In this document: positions 1-9,716 of the stretch, one piece after another
Position numbering within the stretch: the stretch's first letter is position 1
Layout: every line of letters starts with the position of its first letter
NCBI RefSeq assembly: GCF_008801925.2
Contig: NZ_CP062804.1
Coordinates: forward strand, 3,239,027 to 3,303,026
Source of the DNA: Cupriavidus basilensis
GTDB taxonomy: Bacteria; Pseudomonadota; Gammaproteobacteria; Burkholderiales; Burkholderiaceae
Length of the DNA stretch: 64,000 nucleotides
Reading direction: 5' to 3'
Made by a program: the position numbers and the translations under genes
The notes under the pieces: generated by a model
The model's database searches: none
The model's input: only the letters and a program-made list of their open reading frames with translations
Told to the model about the DNA's origin: nothing

Positions 1-159
1 CATGCGAATGGCATCGTCACCTACGAGATTTCGCGCAACTGGTCCGCTCTGGCCTCCGTGACCTTTGCCCAGCTGCAGGGCGATGCGGCCAGCAGCCCGA
101 TCACAGAGCGGCGCCAGCAATGGACCACCATGGGCGCCGTGACCTATCGTTTCCGCTAA
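1..159 (+). CDS. MipA/OmpV family outer-membrane protein, C-terminal end
   Basis: Only the last 52 codons are present; the frame is open from base 1 and stops with TAA at 157-159. The end reads as alternating beta-strand sequence (SWSALASVTF-like, then MGAVTYRF) and finishes in Tyr-Arg-Phe-Arg, close to the aromatic C-terminal signature of outer-membrane barrels. The segment GDAASSPITERRQQ resembles the penultimate loop of MipA/OmpV proteins, which are barrels linked to peptidoglycan-enzyme scaffolding or drug resistance. The family call is recognition from a short fragment; the start and function cannot be judged here. Confidence 0.6.
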   Translation, partial: HANGIVTYEISRNWSALASVTFAQLQGDAASSPITERRQQWTTMGAVTYRFR

Positions 160-221
160 GCGCGGGTAGCACGGATAGCGCGAGATGGGCCAGATGCGCA
201 GGATGGCCGTGCCTTCCGCCG

Positions 222-1148
222 TCAGCGCCGGCCCGGCCCTGGCGCTACCGCATTCGCGCTCGCGGCCGGGGCGGCGGGCCGCAGCACCAGCCAGACGGCC
301 ATCCCGATCAGCGCCCCGCCAGCGGCGTGTGCCCACGACAACTGCTCGCCAAGGAAAATGGCGCCCCAGACGATGCCGAACGGCGGGATCAGGAAGGTCA
401 CGGTCAGCGAGCGAACCGGGCCCAGGTCGGCAATCAGCCGGTAGTACAGGATGTACGCAATCGCCGTGCAGAGCATCCCCACCCCCAGCATCGCCATCCA
501 TACGCCCGGGCCGGCTGCCGGCAGCGTGTTTTCGCGCATCAGTGCAGCCGCACTGAACGGCAGCAGGAACAGGGTGGCGCCAATCATGCTGCCCGTTGCC
601 ACCAGGCGAGCGTCCAGACCGCCCTGCGCGGTGATCCAGCGCCGCGCGAGGAAACCCGCCAGACCGTAGCATGCGGTCGCCACCAGGCAGGCGGCGGCGC
701 CGAGCAGCACCTGGGGCGAGAACGCCACCGGTCCGGTGCGGGTCAGCACCGCTACGCCGGCAACGCCGAGGACGACGCCGCCGGCCTTGGCCAGCGTCAG
801 GCGCTCGCTAAAGCACAACGCGCCGATCAGCACGCCCATCAGCGGCGTCATGGCGTTGAACACCGCGGAGTAGCCTGCCGGCAGCCACAGCGCCGCGAAG
901 GAGTACATGGCGAAAGGGATACCCGAGTTGATCACGCCCAGCACCATGACCTGACGCCACTTGCCGCGCATATCCCAGCGCACGCGCATCATCGCCAGGC
1001 AGGCCAGGAGCGTCAGCGCCCCGATCAGTACCCGCAGAAAGGCGGCGGTCAGGGGACCAAGCACCGGCGCGCCGATCCGCAGGAACAGGAAACTGGCGCC
1101 CCAGATGGCGGCAAGGCTGAGCAGGCGAATCAGGTCGGTGGGTTTCAT
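222..1148 (-). CDS. EamA/DMT-superfamily inner-membrane transporter
   Basis: This 308-residue protein has about ten hydrophobic helices arranged as two EamA halves. The first begins MKPTDLIRLLSLAAIWGASF, the characteristic opening of the drug/metabolite transporter superfamily, and the second half carries a Tyr-Tyr/leucine-rich repeat of the same fold. Members export metabolites or amino acids; no substrate can be read. The frame extends upstream to 1244, but the chosen ATG begins exactly where family homology would begin. The C-terminal tail is Ala/Pro-rich. It converges on the MipA-like gene and is probably monocistronic. Confidence 0.85.
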   Translation of the reverse strand: MKPTDLIRLLSLAAIWGASFLFLRIGAPVLGPLTAAFLRVLIGALTLLACLAMMRVRWDMRGKWRQVMVLGVINSGIPFAMYSFAALWLPAGYSAVFNAMTPLMGVLIGALCFSERLTLAKAGGVVLGVAGVAVLTRTGPVAFSPQVLLGAAACLVATACYGLAGFLARRWITAQGGLDARLVATGSMIGATLFLLPFSAAALMRENTLPAAGPGVWMAMLGVGMLCTAIAYILYYRLIADLGPVRSLTVTFLIPPFGIVWGAIFLGEQLSWAHAAGGALIGMAVWLVLRPAAPAASANAVAPGPGRR

Positions 1149-1404
1149 GGCGGGGGGAGAGAGACAAGGATGGCGTGCCCGGATTAAACCCCGGTGCCAG
1201 TGTGGCCGCAAGCTGGTTTCGGACATCTCCCTGCTTGATATCACCGCAAAGTAAGTTGACTATTACTCACTTTTGAGCAGAATCGCCACGGAGACACCCT
1301 ACTGAAGAGGGGACAGCTACACGTGTTTCGTGACAAACCGTAGTTAATTATTTTAAAATCTGATCTGCGCCAGAGTTAATTGACCCCTCCGACGCATTCC
1401 CGAC

Positions 1405-1436
1405 AAGCCGCCACTCACGTGGCGGCTTCTTTTTTT
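1405..1436 (+). terminator. Rho-independent terminator with no annotated gene upstream
   Basis: A perfect 10-bp stem (AAGCCGCCAC / GTGGCGGCTT) closes a TCAC loop and is followed by C plus seven T residues. It points rightward, yet the only gene to its left on this strand ends at 159. It may end a small RNA transcribed from about 1250. Confidence 0.85.
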
Positions 1437-1502
1437 GCGGCGCACGGTTCACAACTATAAATCAACGTCAACCGCAATGGGAGATGACGCGTTTGCAGCG
1501 TC

Positions 1503-1820
1503 ATGAAACGACAGTTCCTTGGCTTGCTAGCCCGCATTTACGTCCTCCAATTTGCCGTCGAGGTGCCGGCCACCGTGGCCATGCTCGCCGAGATGCTGAT
1601 GGAGTACGGCTTCCAGGTGGACATTGGCACCGTCCGTCCCTTGCTGCGCGCCTTGCAGATGGAAGGCTACATGGAAAGCGTCCTGCGTGACGGCATCGGG
1701 CGCGTCTACCTGATCACGGAACGTGGCCGGGAAGAACTGCGCAGCAGCCGCAGCCATGTGGACGACCTGTATCGCCGGCTGCACTCGCGCAACGATCCCT
1801 CGGAAGCATCCCACGGCTGA
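1503..1820 (+). CDS. PadR-like winged-helix transcriptional regulator
   Basis: This 105-residue protein has a helix-turn-helix wing layout. Residues about 20-60 hold the recognition region (VATVAMLAEMLMEYGF, then GTVRPLLRALQMEGYM), followed by a wing (DGIGRVYLITERGREEL) and a short C-terminal helix. 'YLITERGREEL' is typical of PadR/PF03551 proteins, which repress detoxification or transport genes. An alternative start in another frame at 1484 exists, but only this frame gives the recognisable fold. It is probably monocistronic, and its targets cannot be read from the context. Confidence 0.75.
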   Translation: MKRQFLGLLARIYVLQFAVEVPATVAMLAEMLMEYGFQVDIGTVRPLLRALQMEGYMESVLRDGIGRVYLITERGREELRSSRSHVDDLYRRLHSRNDPSEASHG

Positions 1821-1996
1821 TTGCCTGCACGGCGGCCAGGCCTGGCCGCTTTTACGCAGCGCCCCCGGCGGCGCTCGCATCGGCGCAGCGTGAGTCCACA
1901 CTCACGCCCTCGCCTCTCCTCGCATTCCCCCGCACCCTGTCCACCAAAAACGCCCAAACGGGGTCGTTTTGCCGCAACTCGTCATGCGACGAATAA

Positions 1997-2012
1997 CGTA
2001 CCCGTTTCTGCG
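1997..2012 (-). repeat. Dispersed copy of the origin-cluster 16-mer
   Basis: This is an exact reverse-strand copy of CGCAGAAACGGGTACG, about 60 kb from the dense cluster at 61.5-63.9 kb and lying between two convergent genes. Confidence 0.9.
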
Positions 2013-2042
2013 TGGACCACCATGCTTTGCATCAATGAAAGC

Positions 2043-2088
2043 GCCCGGGCAAGCCGTACGCGCTGGATTGCGCACCGCTTGCCCGGGC
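2043..2088 (-). terminator. Probable terminator hairpin of the phn-type operon
   Basis: An 11-bp perfect stem (GCCCGGGCAAG / CTTGCCCGGGC) with a 24-nt loop lies about 50 bp past the phnS-like stop codon. On the minus strand it is followed only by a weak T tract, so termination may be inefficient. Confidence 0.5.
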
Positions 2089-2139
2089 TTGCCGGCCGAC
2101 GTTGACCGCCAGGTTTTACTGCTTTGATTTCTGACCGAT

Positions 2140-3159
2140 TTACTTCTTCTCGGCCTTGCCTTCGTAGCGCTTGCTCCACTCGGCAAGAATGCGGTCGCGG
2201 TTGGCGCTGGCCCAGGTGAAGTCGTTCTTGATCAGGCGCTTCTCGTAGTCAGCCGGCAGCAGCGGATCCGGCTTGGCGATGCCAGGGATGGCCAGCACCG
2301 CGAAGTTCTTCTCGTACAGCGCCATGGCGTCGGACGAGGCGGAGAAGTCGGCCAGCTTGCGCGCTGCCTCCAGGTTCTTGGTGCCCTTGATGATCGCGGT
2401 GGCCTCGATGTCCCAGCCCAGCCCTTCGGACGGCAGCACGATGTCGATGGGCGCGCCTTCCTTCTTGGACTTCATCGCACGGTATTCAAACGCGATGCCG
2501 ATCGGGAACTCGCCTTGCGCCGCCATCTTGCAAGGCTTGGAGCCGGAGTGCGTATACAGGCCGATATTCTTGTGCAGGGCGTCCATGTAGGACCAGCCCT
2601 TTTGCTCGCCCATCATCTGCAGCCAGGCGCTCACGTCCAGGTAGCCGGTGCCCGACGACGCCGGATGCGGCATGACAATCTTGCCGGCGTATACCGGCTT
2701 GGTCAGGTCAGCCCACGACGTGGGCTTGGGCAAGCCCTGCTTTTGCGCTTCGATGGTGTTGAAGCAGATTGCCGCGCCCCACACATCCATGCCAACCCAC
2801 GCCGGCGGATTGGCGGCGCTGCGGTATTGCGCGTCCACGGCCGCCAGGTTCTTCGGCGCGTACGGCTGCAGCATGCCTTCCTTGTCGAGAATGGCGAGGC
2901 TGGAGCCGGCCAGGCCCCACACCGCGTCGGCGCGCGGCGCGGCCTTCTCGGCCAGCAGCTTGGCGGTCACGATGCCGGTGGAATCGCGCACCCACTTGAT
3001 CTCGATGTCCGGGTTGGCCTTCTCGAACGCGGCCTTGTAGGCGGCGATCTGGTCGGCCTCCAGCGCGGTGTAAACCGTCAGCACGGTATTGGCATGGGCT
3101 GCGCCGGCCAGCAGCGCGAAAGCAGCCACGGCGGTGGCGGTGCGGAACAGGTGAGTCAT
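2140..3159 (-). CDS. ABC transporter substrate-binding protein, 2-aminoethylphosphonate (PhnS-like) family
   Basis: This 339-residue periplasmic binding protein has a clear signal peptide (residues 1-23, cleavage after AHA) followed by VLTVYTALEADQIAAYKAAF, the start of the extracellular solute-binding family 1 fold. It shares features with iron and phosphonate binders, such as DAVWGLAGSS and the ASSGTGYLDVSAW segment. AAGGAG lies 6 nt before ATG. It is the last gene of a three-gene import operon behind a fused permease and an ATPase, the arrangement of the putative 2-aminoethylphosphonate system (PhnS/U/T type). No phosphonate-degrading gene is nearby, so the substrate is inferred from family only; ferric iron or another small anion is possible. 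Confidence 0.75.
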   Translation of the reverse strand: MTHLFRTATAVAAFALLAGAAHANTVLTVYTALEADQIAAYKAAFEKANPDIEIKWVRDSTGIVTAKLLAEKAAPRADAVWGLAGSSLAILDKEGMLQPYAPKNLAAVDAQYRSAANPPAWVGMDVWGAAICFNTIEAQKQGLPKPTSWADLTKPVYAGKIVMPHPASSGTGYLDVSAWLQMMGEQKGWSYMDALHKNIGLYTHSGSKPCKMAAQGEFPIGIAFEYRAMKSKKEGAPIDIVLPSEGLGWDIEATAIIKGTKNLEAARKLADFSASSDAMALYEKNFAVLAIPGIAKPDPLLPADYEKRLIKNDFTWASANRDRILAEWSKRYEGKAEKK

Positions 3160-3243
3160 GGTTTCTCCTTGGTGGAAGGCGTGTCGTGAAATTCGGGAGG
3201 TGAAAGGCGTGTCGTGTCGCCGGCGCTGGTCAGCAACGGCGAA

Positions 3244-4985
3244 TCAAGGCGCCGGCGCGCGCCAGGCTTGCGTGCGGCGCAGCCAGCCGCGCGCGGCGCC
3301 CATCAGCAGCAGGCAGGCCAGCGCCGAGGTCAGCAGGATCAGCGTGGACATGGCCGCGGCCGGCGCGGTGTCGCCGGCGTCATCCATGTTCAACACCGAG
3401 ATCGCCGCCAGCACGGTATCGGGGCTGTAGAGGAAGATCACCGCGGATACCGTGGTCATGGCCGAGACGAACAGGTAGCGGAAGATATCGATCAGCGCGG
3501 GCAGGCAGATCGGCACCGTCACCCGCCAGCAGGTGATCAGCGGCGCCACGCCCAGCGACAGCGCGGCGGCCTCGAACTCGGCATCGAGCTGGCGCAGCGC
3601 GGCGGCGGCGGTAAGGTGGCCGGTGGTGTAGAAGTGGGCCACGTTACAGATCACCAGCAGCGTCATGGTGCCGTAGAGCGCGTGCAGCGGATTGGACGGC
3701 GCGTTGAAGAAAAACACATAGCCCAGCCCGAGCACCAGGCCCGGCACTGCCATCGGCAACACAAAGCCGGCGCGCAGCACGCCATGCAACCACGCCGGCC
3801 CGCGCGTGCGCTCGGTCAGCCACGCGCCGAAGAAGATCGCCAGCGTGCCGGCCAGTGCGCTCAGCGCGGCCAGGCGCAAGCTGTTGCGGTAAGCCAGCCA
3901 GCCGCCGCCATCCATATTGTCGAAGTCGTAATGCGCCAGCGTGAGCTGCAGGTTGTACGGCCACAGCTTGACCAGCGACGCGCCCACCGCCGCCGCCAGC
4001 ATGGTCAGCAAGGCGGCGCCGATCACCATTACCACCAGCGTGCAGCATGTGTCGCGCAGCCCGTCGCGGCCCGGCACATAGACCTGGGCACGGCTCGACA
4101 TCTGCGCGCGTTGCCGGCGCTGCATGGCGATGTCCACGCCGAACGTCAGCAGCGCCGGCAGCAGCAGCAGCATGCCGATCAGCGCGCCGCGCGCGAACTG
4201 CTGTTGCCCCACCACGGCCTTGTAGGCTTCCAGCGCCAGCACCGGATAGCCGCCGCCCACCACCTTGGGCACGCCGAAATCCGTCACCACCAGCGTAAAC
4301 ACCAGGCACGCCGCACCAAACAGGCCGTGCCGCGCGCCCGGCAGCGTCACCGTGAGGAAGGTGCGCCAGGCGGAGGCCCCCATGGCGCGCGCGGCTTCGT
4401 ACAGGCGCGCGTCGGCCAGCGAGAGCGCGGCCATCAGCACCATCAGCGCATGGGGAAACGTATAGAAGGCCTCGCCCAGCACGATGCCCCAGAAACCATA
4501 GATGCCACCCGCGCCGAATGCCCCCTTGAAGGCGCCCTGGTTGCCGAACAGGTAAACCAGCGCGATGCCCGGCAGCAACGAAGGGGCAAACAGCGGCAGC
4601 AGCGCAATGCCGCGCCAGAGCGGCTTGAACGCGATACGGGAGCGTTGCAGCGCGTAGGCAAAGCCAAAGGCCAGCGGCACCACCAGCGCGGCCACGGTCA
4701 GCGAGACGGCCACGCTGCGGCCCAGCAGCGGCAGGAAATTCGGGTTCGCGACCAGCTCGGCCACGCGCGCGGGCAAGGCCCAGCGCCCGGCGTCATCGAA
4801 CCACGCCTGGCCAAACAGCGCCAGCAGCGGCAGCACCAGCGCCACAGCCAGCCCGGCAAGCCAGAGCCACTTCATCACAGCGGGCGCGGCATGCGCGATG
4901 CGGTCCGCCGCGCCGCCGGCGCCACGCGCGCGACCGACAGTGGCATCGCTATCGGCCTTCGCCCCGGCCACGGGCAATGCGCGCG

Positions 4986-4989
<4 letters not shown>
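3244..4989 (-). CDS. ABC transporter permease with two fused permease domains (PhnU-like)
   Basis: This 581-residue protein has about twelve membrane helices in two BPD_transp_1 halves (residues about 70-290 and 330-570). Each half carries an EAA-type coupling loop, e.g. 'LYEAARAMGASAWRTFLTVTLPGARH' in part in the first and 'EFEAAALSLGVAPLITC' in the second. Fusion of both permeases is typical of putative 2-aminoethylphosphonate and FbpB-type importers. The ATG at 4989 overlaps the stop of the upstream ATPase gene by four bases (ATGA), indicating translational coupling. The binding-protein gene follows 84 bp downstream. Confidence 0.82.
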
Positions 4990-6086
<1,097 letters not shown>

Positions 6087-6201
6087 GGACAACCCTCTGC
6101 GCTTTGATAACAGCGGGCAGCATAGGAGCGGCGCATGCCAGCCGTGTGGCAGTTGGGCAAAGAATCCCGATGCAGGTATCGGCGGATTTTGGGGGTGCGC
6201 C

Positions 6202-9200
6202 TCAATCGGCGGCCGGCACCCGTTGCGCCCAGGCCTGCAGGGTTGCTTCACCGCCTGTCGCGCAGATCTCCATCAGGCCGGCCAGCGGCACCGCCTGCCA
6301 GAACAGGTAGCCTTGCACGGCATCGCAGCCGTGTTCGCGCAGGAAGGCGAACTGCGCGGGCGACTCCACGCCTTCGGCCACCACCTGCAGGTGGAGCTGG
6401 TGGCCAAGGGTGATGATGGCGGCCGCCACGGCCTGGTGATGCTCATCGTGCGCCACATCGTCGACGAAGGATTTGTCGATCTTCAGCTTGTCGATCGGTA
6501 GCCGCGTCAGGTAGCTCAAGCCCGAATAGCCCGTGCCGAAATCGTCGATCGACAATCCCACGCCGAGCGCGCGCACACGCTCGAAAGTGTCGATGGTCTT
6601 GCTGCCGCCCTCGATCAGGATGCCCTCCGTCACCTCGATGGTAAGGCTCGAAGCCGGCAGCCCGGCCGCCGCCAGGCATTGCTTGACCATGGCGGGAAAC
6701 CCCTCCTGGCGCAGTTGCAGCGGCGAGATATTCACCGCCACATCCAGCTCCACGCCAAGCTCGCTGCGCAGGTGCTGGATCTCGCGGCAGGCCGTGGACA
6801 GGATCCACTCGCCCAGCGGCATGATCAGCCCGCTCTGCTCGGCAATCGGGATGAACTCCGTTGGCGGGATCACGCCGCGCTCGGGCGTTTCCCATTGAAT
6901 GAGCGCTTCCACGCCGGCAATGCGCAGCGTGGCCGTGTCGACGATGGGCTGGTAGCGCAGCTTGAACGCCTGGGTGGCCAACGCGCGCCGCAGCAGCCCC
7001 TCGATGGTGAAACGCGCCATGGATGCCTCGGCCATCTCGCTGGAGAAGCGGCTGAGCTGCGCACCGCCGCGGCGCTTGGCCGCGTACATGGCGGCATCGG
7101 CGTTCCTGAGCAGGTCGGCCAGGTTGTCGCCGTCGTCGGGGCACAGCACCATGCCGATCGAGGGCGTCACGCGCAGGCGCTGGTTGCCTAGCTGCAGGTC
7201 TTCCGACAGGCGGGCCAGGATCTTGGCGGCGACCAGCTCGGCCTCGCTGTCCTGGCTCAACGGGTCGAGCACCACCACGAACTCGTCGCCGCCCATGCGG
7301 GCGACCAGGTCGGCGTGGCGCACCGCGGCCTTGAGGCGATCGGCCACGATACGCAGCACCTCATCGCCGATGTGGTGGCCAAGCGATTCGTTGATGCGCT
7401 TGAACTGGTCGAGATCGAGCAGCAGCAGCGCGATGCGCTCGCCCTTGCGCAGCGCGCGCTGCAGCAACAGTTCCGTGCGCGCATGCAACTGGGCGCGGTT
7501 GGGCAGGCCCGTAAGCGCGTCGTGATGCGCCAGGTGCCGGATGTATTCGTCGGCACGCTTGCGCTCCGTCAGGTCATGCGCGATGGCGAGATAGCCGCCG
7601 GTATCCAGGCCACCGATGCCGGCCTCGCCAGCAATGGCCGGGGCCAGCGCATCTCCCATGCCGCCGGGCACGTGCGCCTCGGGCAGCGCGGTCAGCGTCA
7701 GTTGCACCGGCAGGCGCGATCCACCCTTGCGGACATAGGTCCACTCCTGTTCGTCGGTCAGCCCGAGCCGGGCCTTGCCGACCACGGCAGCCAGGCCCGG
7801 CGCCACCGGCTCGCCCAGCTCGCTGGTGAGCACGGCAGCGCGCGCCGCTACCTCCTTGGGATCGAGGAAGTCCAGATAGCGCATGCCTGCGGCCACCTCG
7901 CTGGCCTGGTACCACAGCATGCGCTGGCCGGCGCGGTTGATGCCGGTCACCGTGCCGTTGCGGTCGAAGGTGATGACGCACAGCGCGGTGTGATCCAGCA
8001 CGCGCGCGCTGCGTTCTGCCGCATCGGCAGCCGCCAGTTCGGCACGGCGGATGGCGCTCAGGTCGGTCACTACCCACAGCACCCGCCCGGGCCCGGCCGC
8101 GGGCACCGGCGCCACCGCCACGCGCACGGGAATGATGGTGCCGTCGGACCTGCGGGCGTGGCTCTCCAGCCGCCCCTCCAGCGCCGTCGCGGCCAGCGTG
8201 GCGGCATCGGGCAGCAAGGTAGCGATGAGGGTGCCGGGGAACTGGTCCGGCGCCTTGCCGAACAGCCCTGTGGCCGCCGCGCTGGCGATCTGGACACGGC
8301 CGCCGGCATCGCATACCAGGAAGGCATCGCTGGCGCTGGCCAGGCCCGCGCGCTGCAGGGCGCCATCCGCCTGCCGGCCCTGGCGCGCCCGCGCCGCAAG
8401 CTGCCACGCCCTGCGCCGCTGGCGTGCCAGGCCAAACACAATCCAGGCGAGCAGCAGCGTGCCTGCCGTGCCGCCCGCCAGTACCAGCATGGAGCGCCGC
8501 GGGCGATGCGCCGATTCGAAGGCTGGCGTGGTGGTGGCGCGCAAGGTCCAGACCCTGCCGCCATAGGTCAGCTCGCGGTCGGCCTGCAGCAACGGCGCCG
8601 GGACCGGCGCGCCAGCCGGCAAGGGCTCGGCGTCACCGGCCAGGAGCGCCCCGGGCTTGGTGTCGCGGCCTTCATAAAGCAGCAGCGACAAGGTGCCGGC
8701 CGCGGGCAGGCTGACCCCGCGCAACAGGTCTTCCAGGCGCAGCGAGGTGTAGACGTAGCCGGTCACGGCCAGCTGCCGCTGGGTGGGGGTGTTCAGCGGC
8801 AGGCCACTGCCGTACACCGGCAGGTACAGCACCGCGCCGCGCTGCGGCGCCTGTGTTTCGCTCTCCCGCGTGAGTTCCACGCCGGCGCTCAGGCGCGCCT
8901 CGCCGCTATCGCGGGCAGCCTCGGCGGCAGCGCGGCGCACGGGATCGGACATGATGTCAAAGCCAAGCGCGCGCGTGATGCGCCCGGCGAAGGGCTCGAC
9001 ATACACCACCGGCGCGTACACATCGCGCGGGCCCAGCGGGTAGACCTCGAAGCCAGGCTGGCCCTCGCGGCGTATCGTCTCAACCAGCCAGTCGAGCTCC
9101 CGTGGCGGCGTCAGGCGCGCATAGCCGATCGAATGCGTGCCGGGCGGCAGGTCATCCAGCTGGGTGGTGTACAGGTAGGTGCGCCACTGCTCGCGGGTGA

Positions 9201-9429
9201 GGGCGGGATCGGCGGCGAATAGCCCGGTGGTGCCGCGCAGCAGCTGCTCGTTGTCCTGCAAGCGCCGTTGCAAGGCCGAGAAGACCGGCGAGAACACCGC
9301 CTCGAAATCGTCCCGCGCCACCTCGCGCTCGAGCGTATGCATGCCACGCCAGGCGCCGCCAGTCGCCAGGGCGCCGGCCGCAGCGACCAGCAGGGACAGC
9401 AGGACTGGCGAAATTGAGGGCAGTTTCAT
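6202..9429 (-). CDS. CHASE-PAS-PAS-GGDEF-EAL cyclic-di-GMP synthase/phosphodiesterase
   Basis: This 1075-residue inner-membrane sensor has an N-terminal helix (10-25), a periplasmic CHASE domain (about 45-260, with FEVYPLGPRDVYAPVVYVEP), a second helix (313-335), two PAS regions (about 355-640), a GGDEF domain and a C-terminal EAL domain. The cyclase motif is intact (MGGDEF), with a product-inhibition I-site RHAD five residues before it. The phosphodiesterase motifs are also intact (GVEALIQW; DDFGTGYSGLSYL). Either activity is therefore possible; which dominates cannot be read. It lies beside a divergent GGDEF gene and upstream of the cellulose operon, whose BcsA has a PilZ domain, suggesting local control of cellulose. 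Confidence 0.92.
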   Translation of the reverse strand: MKLPSISPVLLSLLVAAAGALATGGAWRGMHTLEREVARDDFEAVFSPVFSALQRRLQDNEQLLRGTTGLFAADPALTREQWRTYLYTTQLDDLPPGTHSIGYARLTPPRELDWLVETIRREGQPGFEVYPLGPRDVYAPVVYVEPFAGRITRALGFDIMSDPVRRAAAEAARDSGEARLSAGVELTRESETQAPQRGAVLYLPVYGSGLPLNTPTQRQLAVTGYVYTSLRLEDLLRGVSLPAAGTLSLLLYEGRDTKPGALLAGDAEPLPAGAPVPAPLLQADRELTYGGRVWTLRATTTPAFESAHRPRRSMLVLAGGTAGTLLLAWIVFGLARQRRRAWQLAARARQGRQADGALQRAGLASASDAFLVCDAGGRVQIASAAATGLFGKAPDQFPGTLIATLLPDAATLAATALEGRLESHARRSDGTIIPVRVAVAPVPAAGPGRVLWVVTDLSAIRRAELAAADAAERSARVLDHTALCVITFDRNGTVTGINRAGQRMLWYQASEVAAGMRYLDFLDPKEVAARAAVLTSELGEPVAPGLAAVVGKARLGLTDEQEWTYVRKGGSRLPVQLTLTALPEAHVPGGMGDALAPAIAGEAGIGGLDTGGYLAIAHDLTERKRADEYIRHLAHHDALTGLPNRAQLHARTELLLQRALRKGERIALLLLDLDQFKRINESLGHHIGDEVLRIVADRLKAAVRHADLVARMGGDEFVVVLDPLSQDSEAELVAAKILARLSEDLQLGNQRLRVTPSIGMVLCPDDGDNLADLLRNADAAMYAAKRRGGAQLSRFSSEMAEASMARFTIEGLLRRALATQAFKLRYQPIVDTATLRIAGVEALIQWETPERGVIPPTEFIPIAEQSGLIMPLGEWILSTACREIQHLRSELGVELDVAVNISPLQLRQEGFPAMVKQCLAAAGLPASSLTIEVTEGILIEGGSKTIDTFERVRALGVGLSIDDFGTGYSGLSYLTRLPIDKLKIDKSFVDDVAHDEHHQAVAAAIITLGHQLHLQVVAEGVESPAQFAFLREHGCDAVQGYLFWQAVPLAGLMEICATGGEATLQAWAQRVPAAD

Positions 9430-9716
9430 GAATTGGGGGTGCGCATGGGAGCCCTCGGTGGCCTCGCCCTGCCGCCGCAGGGCGACGGTCCACTATACCG
9501 TGGCGGCAATGGCTCGCCCACCCCCGGCGCGCCACTGTAACGTGCGGCGCCACACGCTGGCGTGCGCGGCCCGCGCACGCCCATGCCAGACTCGCGCGGG
9601 GCTAGCGCTTGTGGTAGGGTTGGCGGGCCTGCAAGCCTGCCGAAGCCCGACTCCCGGCAACCATGCGGGCCGGCCGTCCAGAAGGCGCGCGCCGTCCCCC
9701 GACACCGCCGGCTCGC

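Larger units (their letters stand above)
1821..2139. other. Intergenic region with one dispersed repeat copy and a hairpin
   Basis: No protein-coding signature was found. It lies between the PadR-like gene and the convergent phnS-like gene, and contains one copy of the origin-type 16-mer (1997-2012) and a GC-rich hairpin at 2043-2088. Confidence 0.6.
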
